Positions 23,671-34,650 of a DNA stretch of 64,000 nt are shown here, one piece after another (the first letter of the stretch is position 1; every line of letters begins with the position of its first letter). Position numbers and translations under genes: made by a program. Source of the stretch: Eledone cirrhosa (taxonomy: Eukaryota > Mollusca > Cephalopoda > Octopoda > Eledonidae); assembly GCA_964016885.1 (NCBI GenBank), contig OZ024743.1, positions 190,672,392 through 190,736,391 of the forward strand. The letters run 5' to 3'. The notes under the pieces are model-generated. The model worked only from the letters and a program-made list of their open reading frames with translations, was not told where the DNA came from and did not search any database.

Positions 23671-24190
23671 CTTTAGTCTGTCTCTCTAACTATTGTGCAT
23701 ATGTCATACAACAAGAAGAAGACTACACCAATTATTATGTATACAGAGAAATATTACTATTGCAAAACTATATATGTCAATCAGTATGTAGAATATACCT
23801 TAAACATTGTCACATGTAGTTTTCCATATACAAAGAAATAAATGAATGATTTTAAACTACATTTTTTTTCCCAGAGATAGCTTTGAATGAAGAAGTATAG
23901 TTATATTTACATAAAATGTGACCTAGATCTTCTAATATACGCCATGTTCTAGCAAAAATATTTATTATATAATTAATCCTATTACCAAAACTAATGCAAA
24001 ATTAGAAGGATCGGCGATCATCTTGGATGATTTATATAACAGTTTCATTTTAATCTTCCTTCAAATAGAGAATCACTCGGTTTCAAAATAACGTAGACAC
24101 AAAATAAATATTATACTTACATTTTCACTAAGTTTTTACAAGGCAAAACTCATCAACAATTACCGTTGAGTAACATCGGCAAATGTTGTT
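23671..24190. other. Anonymous AT-rich sequence
   Basis: No gene or repeat is recognised. Confidence 0.45.
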
Positions 24191-24195
24191 ATAGT

Positions 24196-24220
24196 GCTAC
24201 TGCCAATTAAATACCCACAT

Positions 24221-24251
<31 letters not shown>

Positions 24252-24303
24252 ACCAAATAGCCATTGAAACGGCTTGAACTTTGCCGTCGGGGTCATACTT
24301 TTT

Positions 24304-24352
<49 letters not shown>

Positions 24353-24388
24353 TGTATATATATATATATATAAAATTGGCAGTAGCAC
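24196..24388. repeat. Inverted-repeat island between (TA)n tracts
   Basis: GTGCTACTGCCAATTAA (24196-24212) and its complement at 24374-24388 flank two TA arrays (24222-24252, 24306-24373). These enclose a 53-bp GC-richer island containing GCCGTCGGGGTC and a complementary GACGGC...GCCGTTTC fold on the minus strand. It looks like a very small PLE-like tail unit. Confidence 0.5.
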
Positions 24389-24729
24389 AAGACAGCATTT
24401 AAGCATAATAGACGTGTATAATTTTACATGTTGATCACTTGCTGGGGATGCTCATTATGGGCATTTACATAGTGTGCAAGCTTGGTTGGTTATATTTAAT
24501 TTATGGTAGCACTAAGACAGCGTTTAAGCATATCAGCATATGATTCTGTTAATGTGTCACTTGTAATAATAATAATCAATTTCTATGCTCTTGAATAAAT
24601 GTTGCTGCCAATATCATAAAGATATTTTCAAAGACACATGGATATGTACACACATACACACATGCTCACACATACGTAGACACTACTGCCTCTATTAACA
24701 ATAAAAGTTTTCTCTCTACAAATGAAATA

Positions 24730-25190
24730 CCAGCTGTATAATGCTTACATATGAAATGCAATGTTCAATGGAAGTGAAACATGAGCAGAAAATTCAGAGA
24801 ATGTATGGAGGATGAAGAGAATTGAAGTAAGTATGCTTTGATGGATGCGTAATGTTAATATGCATGACAGCAAAGCATAAATAAGCTGAGAAAAAAGCTG
24901 GGTAAAACTTGAATCAAATGTAGACTAAAAGAGAAGACTGTCCTTGTATGGACATATGAAGGGTATGGGTCATGATTGATGGGTGAAGAAGTGTCATTGA
25001 GTACTTATTTGTAGATAGTTGCAGTAGAGAAAGACCTATAAAGACCTAGGTAAAAGTGTTGAGAATGGATCTCAAAATGTTGAACCCAAAGAGAGGAGAT
25101 AATAAAGCAACATTGTAGCTAGAGGGATGCATGCAAGCATAGAAAAGTGGATGAAAATGGATGATGAATTTGATGATGATGATGGCATTG
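24730..25190 (+). mobile_element. Degenerate RTE LINE 3' end
   Basis: It aligns by eye with the C-terminal coding part and 3' tail of the RTE copies (CTGTATAATGCTTACATATG as RLYDAC.., GGAAGTGAAACATGAGCAG, TGTATGGACATATGAAGGG as WYGHVMR.). It ends in a GAT repeat at 25166-25187. Many stops show it is old. Confidence 0.65.
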
Positions 25191-26340
25191 ACAGAAAAAC
25201 AGACGGATGGTCATAAGTTGTGATCGGCCACACACTTGGCATACAAAATTATTCTTTGCATTTGTGATAGATACTAACTGCAACATTAATGCCACCTGTA
25301 TCATTCAACATCTTATTGATATCAATCTTGAATTCTCCAAGCAGATATTTTCTATAAACATACCTGGACATGACAACACCAACAATATTGGAGAACTGAA
25401 GAAAATTAAAGTTGAAAAGGTTAAAAAGTAACAATGAATTCATGAATGTTTGATAGAAGAAAATACAGGATAGGAAAACACCAGAAAGATGTTGACTACT
25501 AATACAAAAAAAAAATTTACTTTTCGTGGGGATATCTTATTGCTAGTAAGCTCTCAGTAACAATAGAAATATATCAAACTAGCTGGCAGTGGGAGAAACA
25601 AGTCTGATTCCATAAAAGCAAATGATTGGTTCTCTTATTTTGAAAAGGTACAACCAAAATTTCATATATAAATGCACGCAATTTCTCTGAACCTATTCCA
25701 CTGGAATCATAGTGAAAGTAGCGATTACATCACAGCAAAGTAAGCTGCTCAGAAGAATAGTCTGATGTGAGAGGAGCAGTGGTATAGGAGGAGCTTTGCA
25801 CCAATCTAGCTGATTTACAATAATGTATTCAATTCTGTTGACCATTTGTGGTAGCTAGAGGCACTTCAAATTGCTAAAATTCCAGAAACCATAATAAGAC
25901 CCATATACAGCTTCGTTTCATTCTGGACAACCATTCTAAAGTTAAAATAAAGAATTTATGTTGCTGTGGCTAGGATAGTTTCCCCTAGATATGTTTCCGA
26001 AGGATAATGTCTATGAGGCTGTTTTCACTTTTAGTGAGCCCCTTGTTATTTTTGTTCAATAAAATTTAGTGTCCATAAGTAGTTCACAGGGAGATAGAAG
26101 CTCCAACTTAACAAAATCTTGTTCAAAGATGGAAAGTATATACTAAAAATATGAACAGTATGAAGAAGGTCTTTGGCTTCCTTATGACAATCTCAGGGGA
26201 AGTACTGAAGATCAGATATTCCTAGTTAATTCTAATATAAAGAAGAACTAATGTCCTAGCAACATCTCTATCAATTATCTAATGCTCTTTAACAAAATGT
26301 AGAAGCATCAAAATCAAGTAATGAAGACAAACATTTCTCG
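25191..26340. other. Anonymous sequence
   Basis: No gene or repeat is recognised. Confidence 0.45.
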
Positions 26341-26344
26341 CCTA

Positions 26345-26960
26345 TGATGATGATGATGATGATCATCATCATCATCATCATCATCATCATCGTTGCCACT
26401 GTTTATCATATCTTTTCAATGCTTGCATGGGATAGAGGGGCTGTCATATTATGAGGCTGCACAAATCAGACGATATCATGTTCATACATTCTGTTTTTAG
26501 ATTGGTTAACTATGGCTGGATGGTCTTTTTAAAACCAACCACTTAACAGTGTGTACTAGGATGTTCTTTTTTATGGTTCCAGTAGCATGCCCTTACAAGA
26601 CAGACTGGGTGATTTTTGGTGTTGCACCAGTACAACTACCTTACAGTGTGGACTGAGTATTTTTTTGTAATATCACGAGTACTACCATCTTAAAAGATGA
26701 GTTGGGGGATTTTTGTCTTGACATCAACACTACCACTTTACAGGGTGGACTGTGTGCTTTTGTTGTGGCAGCAGTATAGACTGGATGCTTTTCATTGTCG
26801 AACCAGTACTACCAATAACCTTGAATTTAAACTTTCTTTCAACATTGAGGAATCTTCAGGTAAACAGTGTATCCCACCAAAAATGTTAACCTATGCATGA
26901 GAGATGCTCCTCTTACATTTCTGATAGGGCAGTAACATTGCATAAATACTGACTCAGACC
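26345..26960 (-). mobile_element. RTE LINE subfamily 2, 3' untranslated region only
   Basis: It begins with a GAT/ATC repeat palindrome (26345-26391). Four or five degenerate units of about 40 bp follow (TTACAGTGTGGACTGAGTAT-like, 26530-26800). These match the 3' region of 14380-14500 and 46880-47020. The coding part is absent or too decayed to see. Confidence 0.6.
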
Positions 26961-27685
26961 ATAACAATTCATCTAATCTGTGCCAGCAGGGAAAGTGAAC
27001 ACAAAATGATGTTGATGATGATGATGTTGACTTGAATATGAAACATGTATTGACTATGATTATACCTACTTAATCATACTTTTATAGACGCTCTTAAATA
27101 CCGTCGCCGATTCTTTTTCCTTTATGAACTACTATTATGATGTATCTCCATCTAATCTACACAGCCAACAACATATTTGGTCATTTATATATTTATTTTT
27201 TAGATGACAGTATGTTTTTGCTTGAGTATCTGCTCTGATAATTCAGAAATTATTGAAGCATTAATTCTGGAAACTAGAATTTCTATTAATGATTGCTAAA
27301 CAATATAATTTTTTTTTTCTCATTTTCCGATACTTTCTATTTAACAAGTTATTTTGATATGTACTTTGCAAGCTATGATTATACAAAAAATAAAATGAGA
27401 TACATGAAAAACCAAATATTATAGAAATATAATTTATATGAAAATTGTAATTGTACAAAGCAAAAAGCAAAATACTATAGAAATATGTTCAAAATATGTT
27501 GCATCACAACACAATTTCTTTCAGATTTCAATGAATAGAATAATTACAAGTACAAAATAAATCTAAATATTTACCACATATATGAAGAAAAATTCTATTC
27601 TTTTTTTTGTTTGTTGATCTTTGGTTAATATTGAAAGAAATTGTGGTTGTTAGATGGTTGAATCTGTAGGGTGCCAGAAATTTAT
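26961..27685. other. Anonymous AT-rich sequence left of the inverted duplication
   Basis: No gene or repeat is recognised. Confidence 0.45.
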
Positions 27686-28540
<855 letters not shown>

Positions 28541-28543
28541 TCC

Positions 28544-30646
28544 GGAATGACAGAGGACGGAGACATCGTTATGCTAGAAGGGGACTTCAATGGTCATGTT
28601 TGACAGCTACAGGATGGTTACACTGGGGTACATGGTGGGCCCGGTTATGGCTCAAGAAATGAAGGAGTGAGACTTTTTGAATTTTGTGATGCAAGTACAC
28701 TGATTATTTGCAACACTAACTTCCAGAAACCTGCCAACCACCTAATAACCTACAAATCTAGCGAGCGCATCAGCCAGATCGACTTCTTACTAGTTAGGCA
28801 TCGGGACAGGCAGATAGTGTCTAATACCAAGGTATACACTGGGGAAGAATGTACCCCACAGCATAGGTTAGTCGTTAGTGATATCTCAGTAAACAAGAGA
28901 TGGAATGAGACATACAGGAAGGTGTGGAGAAGAAAGGTCTGGAAGCTAAAAGACCTTTCACTAAAATACAAATTTAGGAAAGCCCTTCAAGATGTGTATG
29001 ACGAAAAAGAAGACGATTTAGAGACGTATGACATAGATAATAACTGGAATTTCTTACGTGACAACTTACTGCAGGCTACTGATGAAACTTGTGGCTGGAG
29101 CAGAGCTCCAACCAGACAGAGAGTGACCTGGTGGTGGAACAGCACAGTAGATAAGGCCATTAGAGACAAAATACTAGCATGGAAGGCTTGGAAAAAGGGT
29201 GGGAGTAGAGAATGATATACAGCCACTAAGAGAGAAGCTAGACGTCAGGTGTACTTAGCACGTAGAGAGGCTGAGAGTAGAAGGTTTGCCAATGTTCTGC
29301 GACGGGAAGATCAGAGGCGTGCGGTGTTCCACATTGCAAGGCAGTGTGTCAATGCAAATCAAGATGTTGTTGGAGATAAATGTGTCCGGAATGATGCCGG
29401 TGTACTTAGTGTCACGAATGATCAGAAAATGGAGGCCTGGAAATGTCATTATGAGAGACTGATGAATGTGGAGAACGAATGTGAGAGAGAGAAATTACCC
29501 TCAGTAGATCCAACAGAGGGACCAGCTATTGAGATTTACGAATATAGGGTCCAAGAGGCGATTAAGGAAATGAAAAATGGTAAGGCTGCTGGACCATCGG
29601 GGATAGTTGCTGAGATGCTGAATGCATCAGGGGACGTAGGCACTAAACTGGTTGCACGCATCATCAATCAGGCTATATATGGTGGTGTCATACCCAAAGA
29701 CTGGTGAAGCAGTATTCTCATAAATTGCTACAAAGGTAAAGGGGATGCTCTGGAGAGGAACAATTATAGGGGTATCAAACTGATGGATCAGGTTATGAAA
29801 GTGGCAGAAAGGATTTTAGCACAACTAATTAGAGAAAGGGTCAGACTAGATGAGATGCAGTTTGGTTTTGTGCCTGGGAAGAGTACAACAGATGCCCTCT
29901 TCTTGGTGAGACAATTACAAGAGAGGTTCTTAGAGAAAAATAAGCCACTATACTTAGCCTTTGTTGACCTAGAGAAGGCCTTTGATAGGGTACCCCAATC
30001 TGTCATCTGGTGGTCCCTAAGGAAACTAGGTGTTGAGGAATGGCTTGTGAGGACAGCGCAAACTTTGTACAGAGGTACTGTTAGTAAAGTCAGGGTAGGA
30101 ATGGAGTTTAGTGAGGAATTCCAGATTCAAGTAGGAGTACATCAAGGTTCGGTCCTCAGGCTGCTCTTGTTCATTATAGTCCTCCAAGCGATAACATGGG
30201 AACTTCTCTATGCTGACGATCTAGTTCTTATAGCAGAATCAGTAGAGGAGCTAGAGAATAAATTCTGGCTATGGAAACAGCAGCTGGAAACTAGAGGACT
30301 GAGAGTGAACCTAGCTAACACAAAAGTGTTGATGAGTAGAAAAGAGGACAAAACCCTGATTCTGTCAGGGAAATGGCCATGTTCGATATGCAGAAAAGGA
30401 ACTGGCATAAATTCTATAAAATGCACACAATGCAGATCCTGGGTACACAAGAGATGTAGCGGGATAGCAGGCAAACTAACAGGTAGGGAGAAATACGTAT
30501 GCAGTAGATGTACAGGGAAATTAGACAGTAGAAGTCGCATTGATAGACACATTTTTCAAATGCAGGCGGGTGCTATAAAAGTGGTGGATAGCTTTCGGTA
30601 CCTAGGAGATCAGATTAGCATGGGAGGGGGTGTTCCGAGGCCATAG
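28544..30646 (+). pseudogene. RTE endonuclease/reverse transcriptase polyprotein, broken
   Basis: One frame runs from GDFNGHV (endonuclease motif) through SQIDFLLVR and CTPQHRLVVSD (endonuclease end) to the RT. RT blocks: GKAAGPSG (29580), FGFVPGKSTTDA, FVDLEKAFDRVP (motif A, 29960-29995), GVHQGSV (motif B), YADD (30209-30220, intact). A PHD-like finger follows (CSICRKG, CTQCRSWVHKRC, CSRC; 30378-30515), then VDSFRYLGDQIS. Three in-frame stops, all TGA, lie at 28601, 29213 and 29705. About eight codons before YADD are missing relative to the copy at 41880-41935. A frame change near 30640 ends the frame. RTE-clade membership rests on the endonuclease resemblance to CFDP2-like proteins. Confidence 0.85.
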
Positions 30647-30649
30647 TAT

Positions 30650-31160
30650 TTAGAATAAGGACGGGCTGGACGAAGTGTAGGGAGCTGCTTCCTCTGCTGA
30701 CGAAGAAAAGAAGGGTCTCTCCCTGCGTACGAAAGGCCGGTAGTATGATGCCTGTGAGAGGAGCGCGATGCTGCATGGAGTGAGACATGGGCAGCAACTG
30801 CAGAGAAATGAAGCAAGTATGCTCCGTTGGATCTGCAATGTCAATGTGCGTGAACGACCCAGCATGAATGTGTTAAAAGAGAAACTGTGTCTGAGAGGGA
30901 GATAATGTAGTGTGCGAGAGAGGAGACTGAGGTGGTATGGGCATGTGATGCGCATGGAGGATGACCGATGGGTGAAGAAGTGCCAGAAAATGCCAGTTGA
31001 AGGAAGACGTGGTAGATGTAAACCACGAAAAACTTGGGCGGAGATGGTGAGAATAGTCCTCAGATCGCTGAAGCTCACGGTGGAGATGACGAAGGACCGT
31101 GACAAGTGGAGAGATGCTCTGCTGAATAAGACCCTTGCAAGCAGGGAAAAGTGGACGTAA
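30650..31160 (+). pseudogene. C-terminal part of the RTE polyprotein, frameshifted
   Basis: It continues the LINE protein in other frames: RTGWTK, LRTKGR, then from 30912 an open stretch with MRERRLRWYGHVMRM, GRRGRCKPRKTW and LTVEMTKDRDKW to the stop at 31160. The same region is intact at 47978-48490 (minus), which confirms the reading. Confidence 0.8.
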
Positions 31161-31201
31161 AAGGATGATGATGATGATGATGATGATGATATATATATAT
31201 A

Positions 31202-31419
31202 TAGTAATAATAATGAATTTGAAGACTAAAATCCAAAGAAGGCTCGATAAGGATAAATATATATCAAATATATAAGAACCGTAGAGCAAATATTATATAA
31301 TAAAGAATCGCTACTTTTACCCTTTCATAGAGTTACGCCCCTTTACAGTCTGAGTTTCAGAACATCCCGTTAAGGGTGACAGCAGCGATTCTTTGCTTAA
31401 ACTTTAATCTGTTATTTTA

Positions 31420-31425
<6 letters not shown>
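31202..31425. mobile_element. Penelope-like family A tail pair, inverted, with SINE filler
   Basis: The left part (31202-31323) is the reverse complement of the family A 3' end and the right part (31356-31425) is the same end in sense. Between them, 31324-31355 is a 32-nt stretch identical to SINE sequence at 34442-34473. (TA)n lies on both sides. Confidence 0.8.
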
Positions 31426-31459
<34 letters not shown>

Positions 31460-31534
31460 TTAATATAGATGAGATTCTACAGGACTTGAGTACCTTACTT
31501 ACTGTGGTTACCTCCGATTCAACCCGGAATAACG

Positions 31535-31557
<23 letters not shown>
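31426..31557. repeat. Two (TA)n tracts around a short unique island
   Basis: TA arrays at 31426-31456 and 31535-31557 enclose 78 bp of unknown sequence (GGACTTGAGTACC, GGTTACCTCCG). The island could be a very short tail-only insertion. Confidence 0.8.
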
Positions 31558-31567
<10 letters not shown>

Positions 31568-32274
31568 CGTAAAATAAGAAAATTATAAAATTAACTTACT
31601 TACTAAAATATCACTTCCAACTAATTAGTTTCTGGTATGGAGTAAATATATTTTCCGAAGAAGACACAGAGAAACATTCCGTCGTCAGGGAAGACTATTC
31701 TCATCTAAGTATCCAGGCAAAGCGTGGACTCTGGAAACTTATTAAAAAATAATTCAGTGGATAGGAAATAGCAAAGCGTGGACTGAATTCCTAGCCATTG
31801 AGAAAATCACTGCCTCTGCGTCACTGGCAAATTCAAAAAGAATCAATCACGTGACATCGAGGTCAATCAGTGTAAAGTGGTTTGCTAATAAGACAGCGGC
31901 CTGTCTGCTACCATAGCAGCAGTCATGGCCAATATTGCTCGACAAATAATTTGGAGATAATTATAAAGAATTAATATCTAGTAACATATATATACATACA
32001 GATGCATATCAATGCTAGCAAATATATAGGTTTTGTCTTAGTAACTTTGTGGTTGCAGAACAATAATATGAGAGACGTAAAATAAGAAAATTATAAAATT
32101 AACTTACTTACTAAAATATCACTTCCAACTAATTAGTTTCTGGAATGGAGTAAATATATTTTCCGAAGACGACACAAAGAAACATTCCGTCGTCAGGGAA
32201 GACTATTCTCATCTAAGTATCCAGGCAAAGCGTGGACTCTGGAAACTTATTAAAAAATAATTCAGTGGATAGGA
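31558..32274 (-). mobile_element. Unit with 209-bp direct terminal repeats, PLE-like
   Basis: 31558-31766 and 32066-32274 are direct repeats differing at a few positions, around a 299-bp non-coding interior. TA tracts flank the unit. On the minus strand each repeat has CCCTGACGACGG, a loop, GTCGTCTTCGGAAAATAT (clearest in the right copy, 32164-32200), which folds as a GACGAC/GTCGTC hairpin. This is tail-like. No RT or LTR signature (TG...CA) is seen. Confidence 0.65.
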
Positions 32275-32290
32275 TATATATATATATATA

Positions 32291-32905
32291 CATAGTAATA
32301 ATAATAAATTTGAAGACTAAAATCCAAAGACGGCTCGATAAGGATAAATATATATCAAATATATAAGAACCGTAGAGCAAATATTATTAAAATAACAGAT
32401 TAAAGTTTAAGCAAAGAATCGCTGCTTTCACCCTTAACGGGATCTTCTGAAACTAACAAAGTCAATCTGTGAACGCAGAAGCGAATATTTCAAAAAACGT
32501 TGCAACCGGAGGAAGACAGGAAGACGATACTTTGGTTCGTGGAAACGTTCCCTGGCAAAGAACGGGAAAAAACGAATATAATACGTCATTATTTGGAGCG
32601 GTAAAAAACAATTACACGCAAGGACAAAACTACGTTTATAGTATAAAAGAAGTCGTAGACTAATATTCTCTTAGGTGGTTCAAAGAGACGTTCTCTGGCA
32701 ACGAATGTAAAAAACGAAGATAATACGTCATATCTGGAGCGTATAGAACAATTGCACGCAAAGACAAAACCACGTAAATGGTATAACTGAAGTCGTAGAC
32801 TAAAATTCTAACTAGGAAACCGAATGATTCTCGGCTTCAGAGTTAAGAATAAAGTAAATAAAATACAGAGGTAATTGAAATTAAATAAACACATACACGC
32901 ATCCA
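32291..32905 (-). repeat. Inverted 3' tail of Penelope-like family A, left arm
   Basis: Reverse complement of the family A 3' untranslated region, paired with 33800-34186. It carries two tandem copies of a roughly 150-bp unit (about 32520-32665 and 32690-32810), where the right arm has one. A 64-codon open frame starting MNAEANISKNV (32469-32663) is also open in the other arm (MNAEVNISKNV); I regard this as a consequence of recent copying. Confidence 0.8.
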
Positions 32906-33368
32906 TATTGTCTACAAATGTAAGGTTGAAACACCCACGTCCCGTAGGGCCTACATAGGGTTAACCGCCAATAGATTCAAGCAGCGTCTTTACATGCATA
33001 CCCATTCTTTTCGTTACCCTCTAAGAAGGAATATGACGTCACTTTCAGCTTATATCTGGAGTCTAAAAGACAGCCACACCCAATATAAGTTACACTGGGA
33101 GATCCTAACTAGGGCTAGATCGTATAACGGAAATAAAAGACCATGTGACCTCTGCGCCGCTGAAGCCCTGGAAATACTCTACGCCACAGACCACATCTTA
33201 AACAAAAAATCTGAGGCAATTTCGGCTTGTAAACATAAATTGCACAAAACTTTCCTGTATTACAGCCCCACGTTATACCCTACGGATAGTACGATCTATA
33301 TGCGGATATTTTACGTCGATGTGGTGGTTAAGTATATGTTATGTTTATACCATTACTTATTTGCATAG
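32906..33368 (+). pseudogene. GIY-YIG fragment of Penelope-like family A, 5' truncated
   Basis: It matches 1844-2310 closely. It starts at IVYKCKV (32906), covers YIGLTANRFKQR, and keeps SFRYPLRRNMTSL, WSLKDSHTQYK and CDLCAAEAL. The C-terminus differs slightly from the first copy (a one-base change extends the frame past LYPT). No RT is present. It is flanked by inverted tails (32291-32905, 33800-34186), so the unit has the same fold-back design as the copy at the start of the window. Confidence 0.82.
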
Positions 33369-33670
33369 GTAAGTATATATTACCTGTATGTTTAATGAAG
33401 GTACGTATACTTTCTCATACGTATATCTGATTGTATATGTTATGGCGTATATTTTACATATTCTGGTACATATGCTTTTGGTTATGTGTATACGTGAGTT
33501 TTGCGTCTGTGTGAGTATGCGGGTTCGTACGCATGTAGGGTGTGTGTTTATGTGTACTTCGTGTTTTGGTTGAGGTACGTCTCCGAACATTTGTGTATTT
33601 ACACGTAGGTATGTGTGTGCGCTTGTTATATACGTATTCATTTATTTATATACGTTTATTTAATTATTTG

Positions 33671-33735
<65 letters not shown>

Positions 33736-33799
33736 ACACACACACATATTCATATGTGCGTGTATTTGTATACCTATGTATGCTTGTGTATGTACGTAT
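33369..33799. other. TA/TG-rich stretch with a (CA)n array
   Basis: A pure CA array at 33675-33730 lies within degenerate TATG/TGTA repeats. It is inside the PLE unit between the coding remnant and the tail. Open frames here are low complexity. Confidence 0.85.
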
Positions 33800-34186
33800 A
33801 TGGATGCGTGTATGTATTTATTTAATTTCCATTACCTCTGTATTTTATTTACTTTATTTTTAACTCTGAAGCCGAGAATCATTCGATTTCCTAGTTAGAA
33901 TATTAGTCTACGACTTCTTTTATACCATAAACGTGGTTTTGTCCTTGCGTGTAATTGTTTTTCACCGCTCCAAATAATGACGTATTATATTCGTTTTTTC
34001 CCGTTCTTTGCCAGGGAACGTGTCCACGAACCAAAGTATCGTCTTCCTGTCTTCCTCCGGTTGCAACGTTTTTTGAAATATTCACTTCTGCGTTCACAGA
34101 TTGACTTTGTTAGTTTCAGAAGATCTCGTTAAGGGTGAAAGCAGCGATTCTTTGCTTAAACTTTAATCTGTTATTTTAATAAATAT
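33800..34186 (+). repeat. 3' tail of Penelope-like family A, right arm
   Basis: Sense-orientation tail, reverse complement of 32291-32905 but lacking one of the two tandem units. It ends at ATTTTAATAAATA against a long (TA)n. Confidence 0.82.

Positions 34187-34650
<464 letters not shown>

Larger units (their letters stand above)
28541..31190 (+). mobile_element. RTE-type LINE, longest copy in the window
   Basis: It is 5'-truncated inside the endonuclease at a (TA)n junction and ends in a GAT repeat (31165-31190) against another TA tract. Its domains are endonuclease remnant, RT, PHD-like finger and C-terminal region. It lies in the TA tract of the left arm and is absent from the right arm, so it inserted after the duplication. 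Confidence 0.88.

Noticed and set aside
26345..26391. Possible CRISPR-like or satellite array of GAT/ATC units
   Set aside because: It is a trinucleotide microsatellite at the end of an RTE 3' region.
33542..33898. Open frame with a long histidine-threonine run
   Set aside because: It is the translation of a (CA)n array inside PLE tail sequence.
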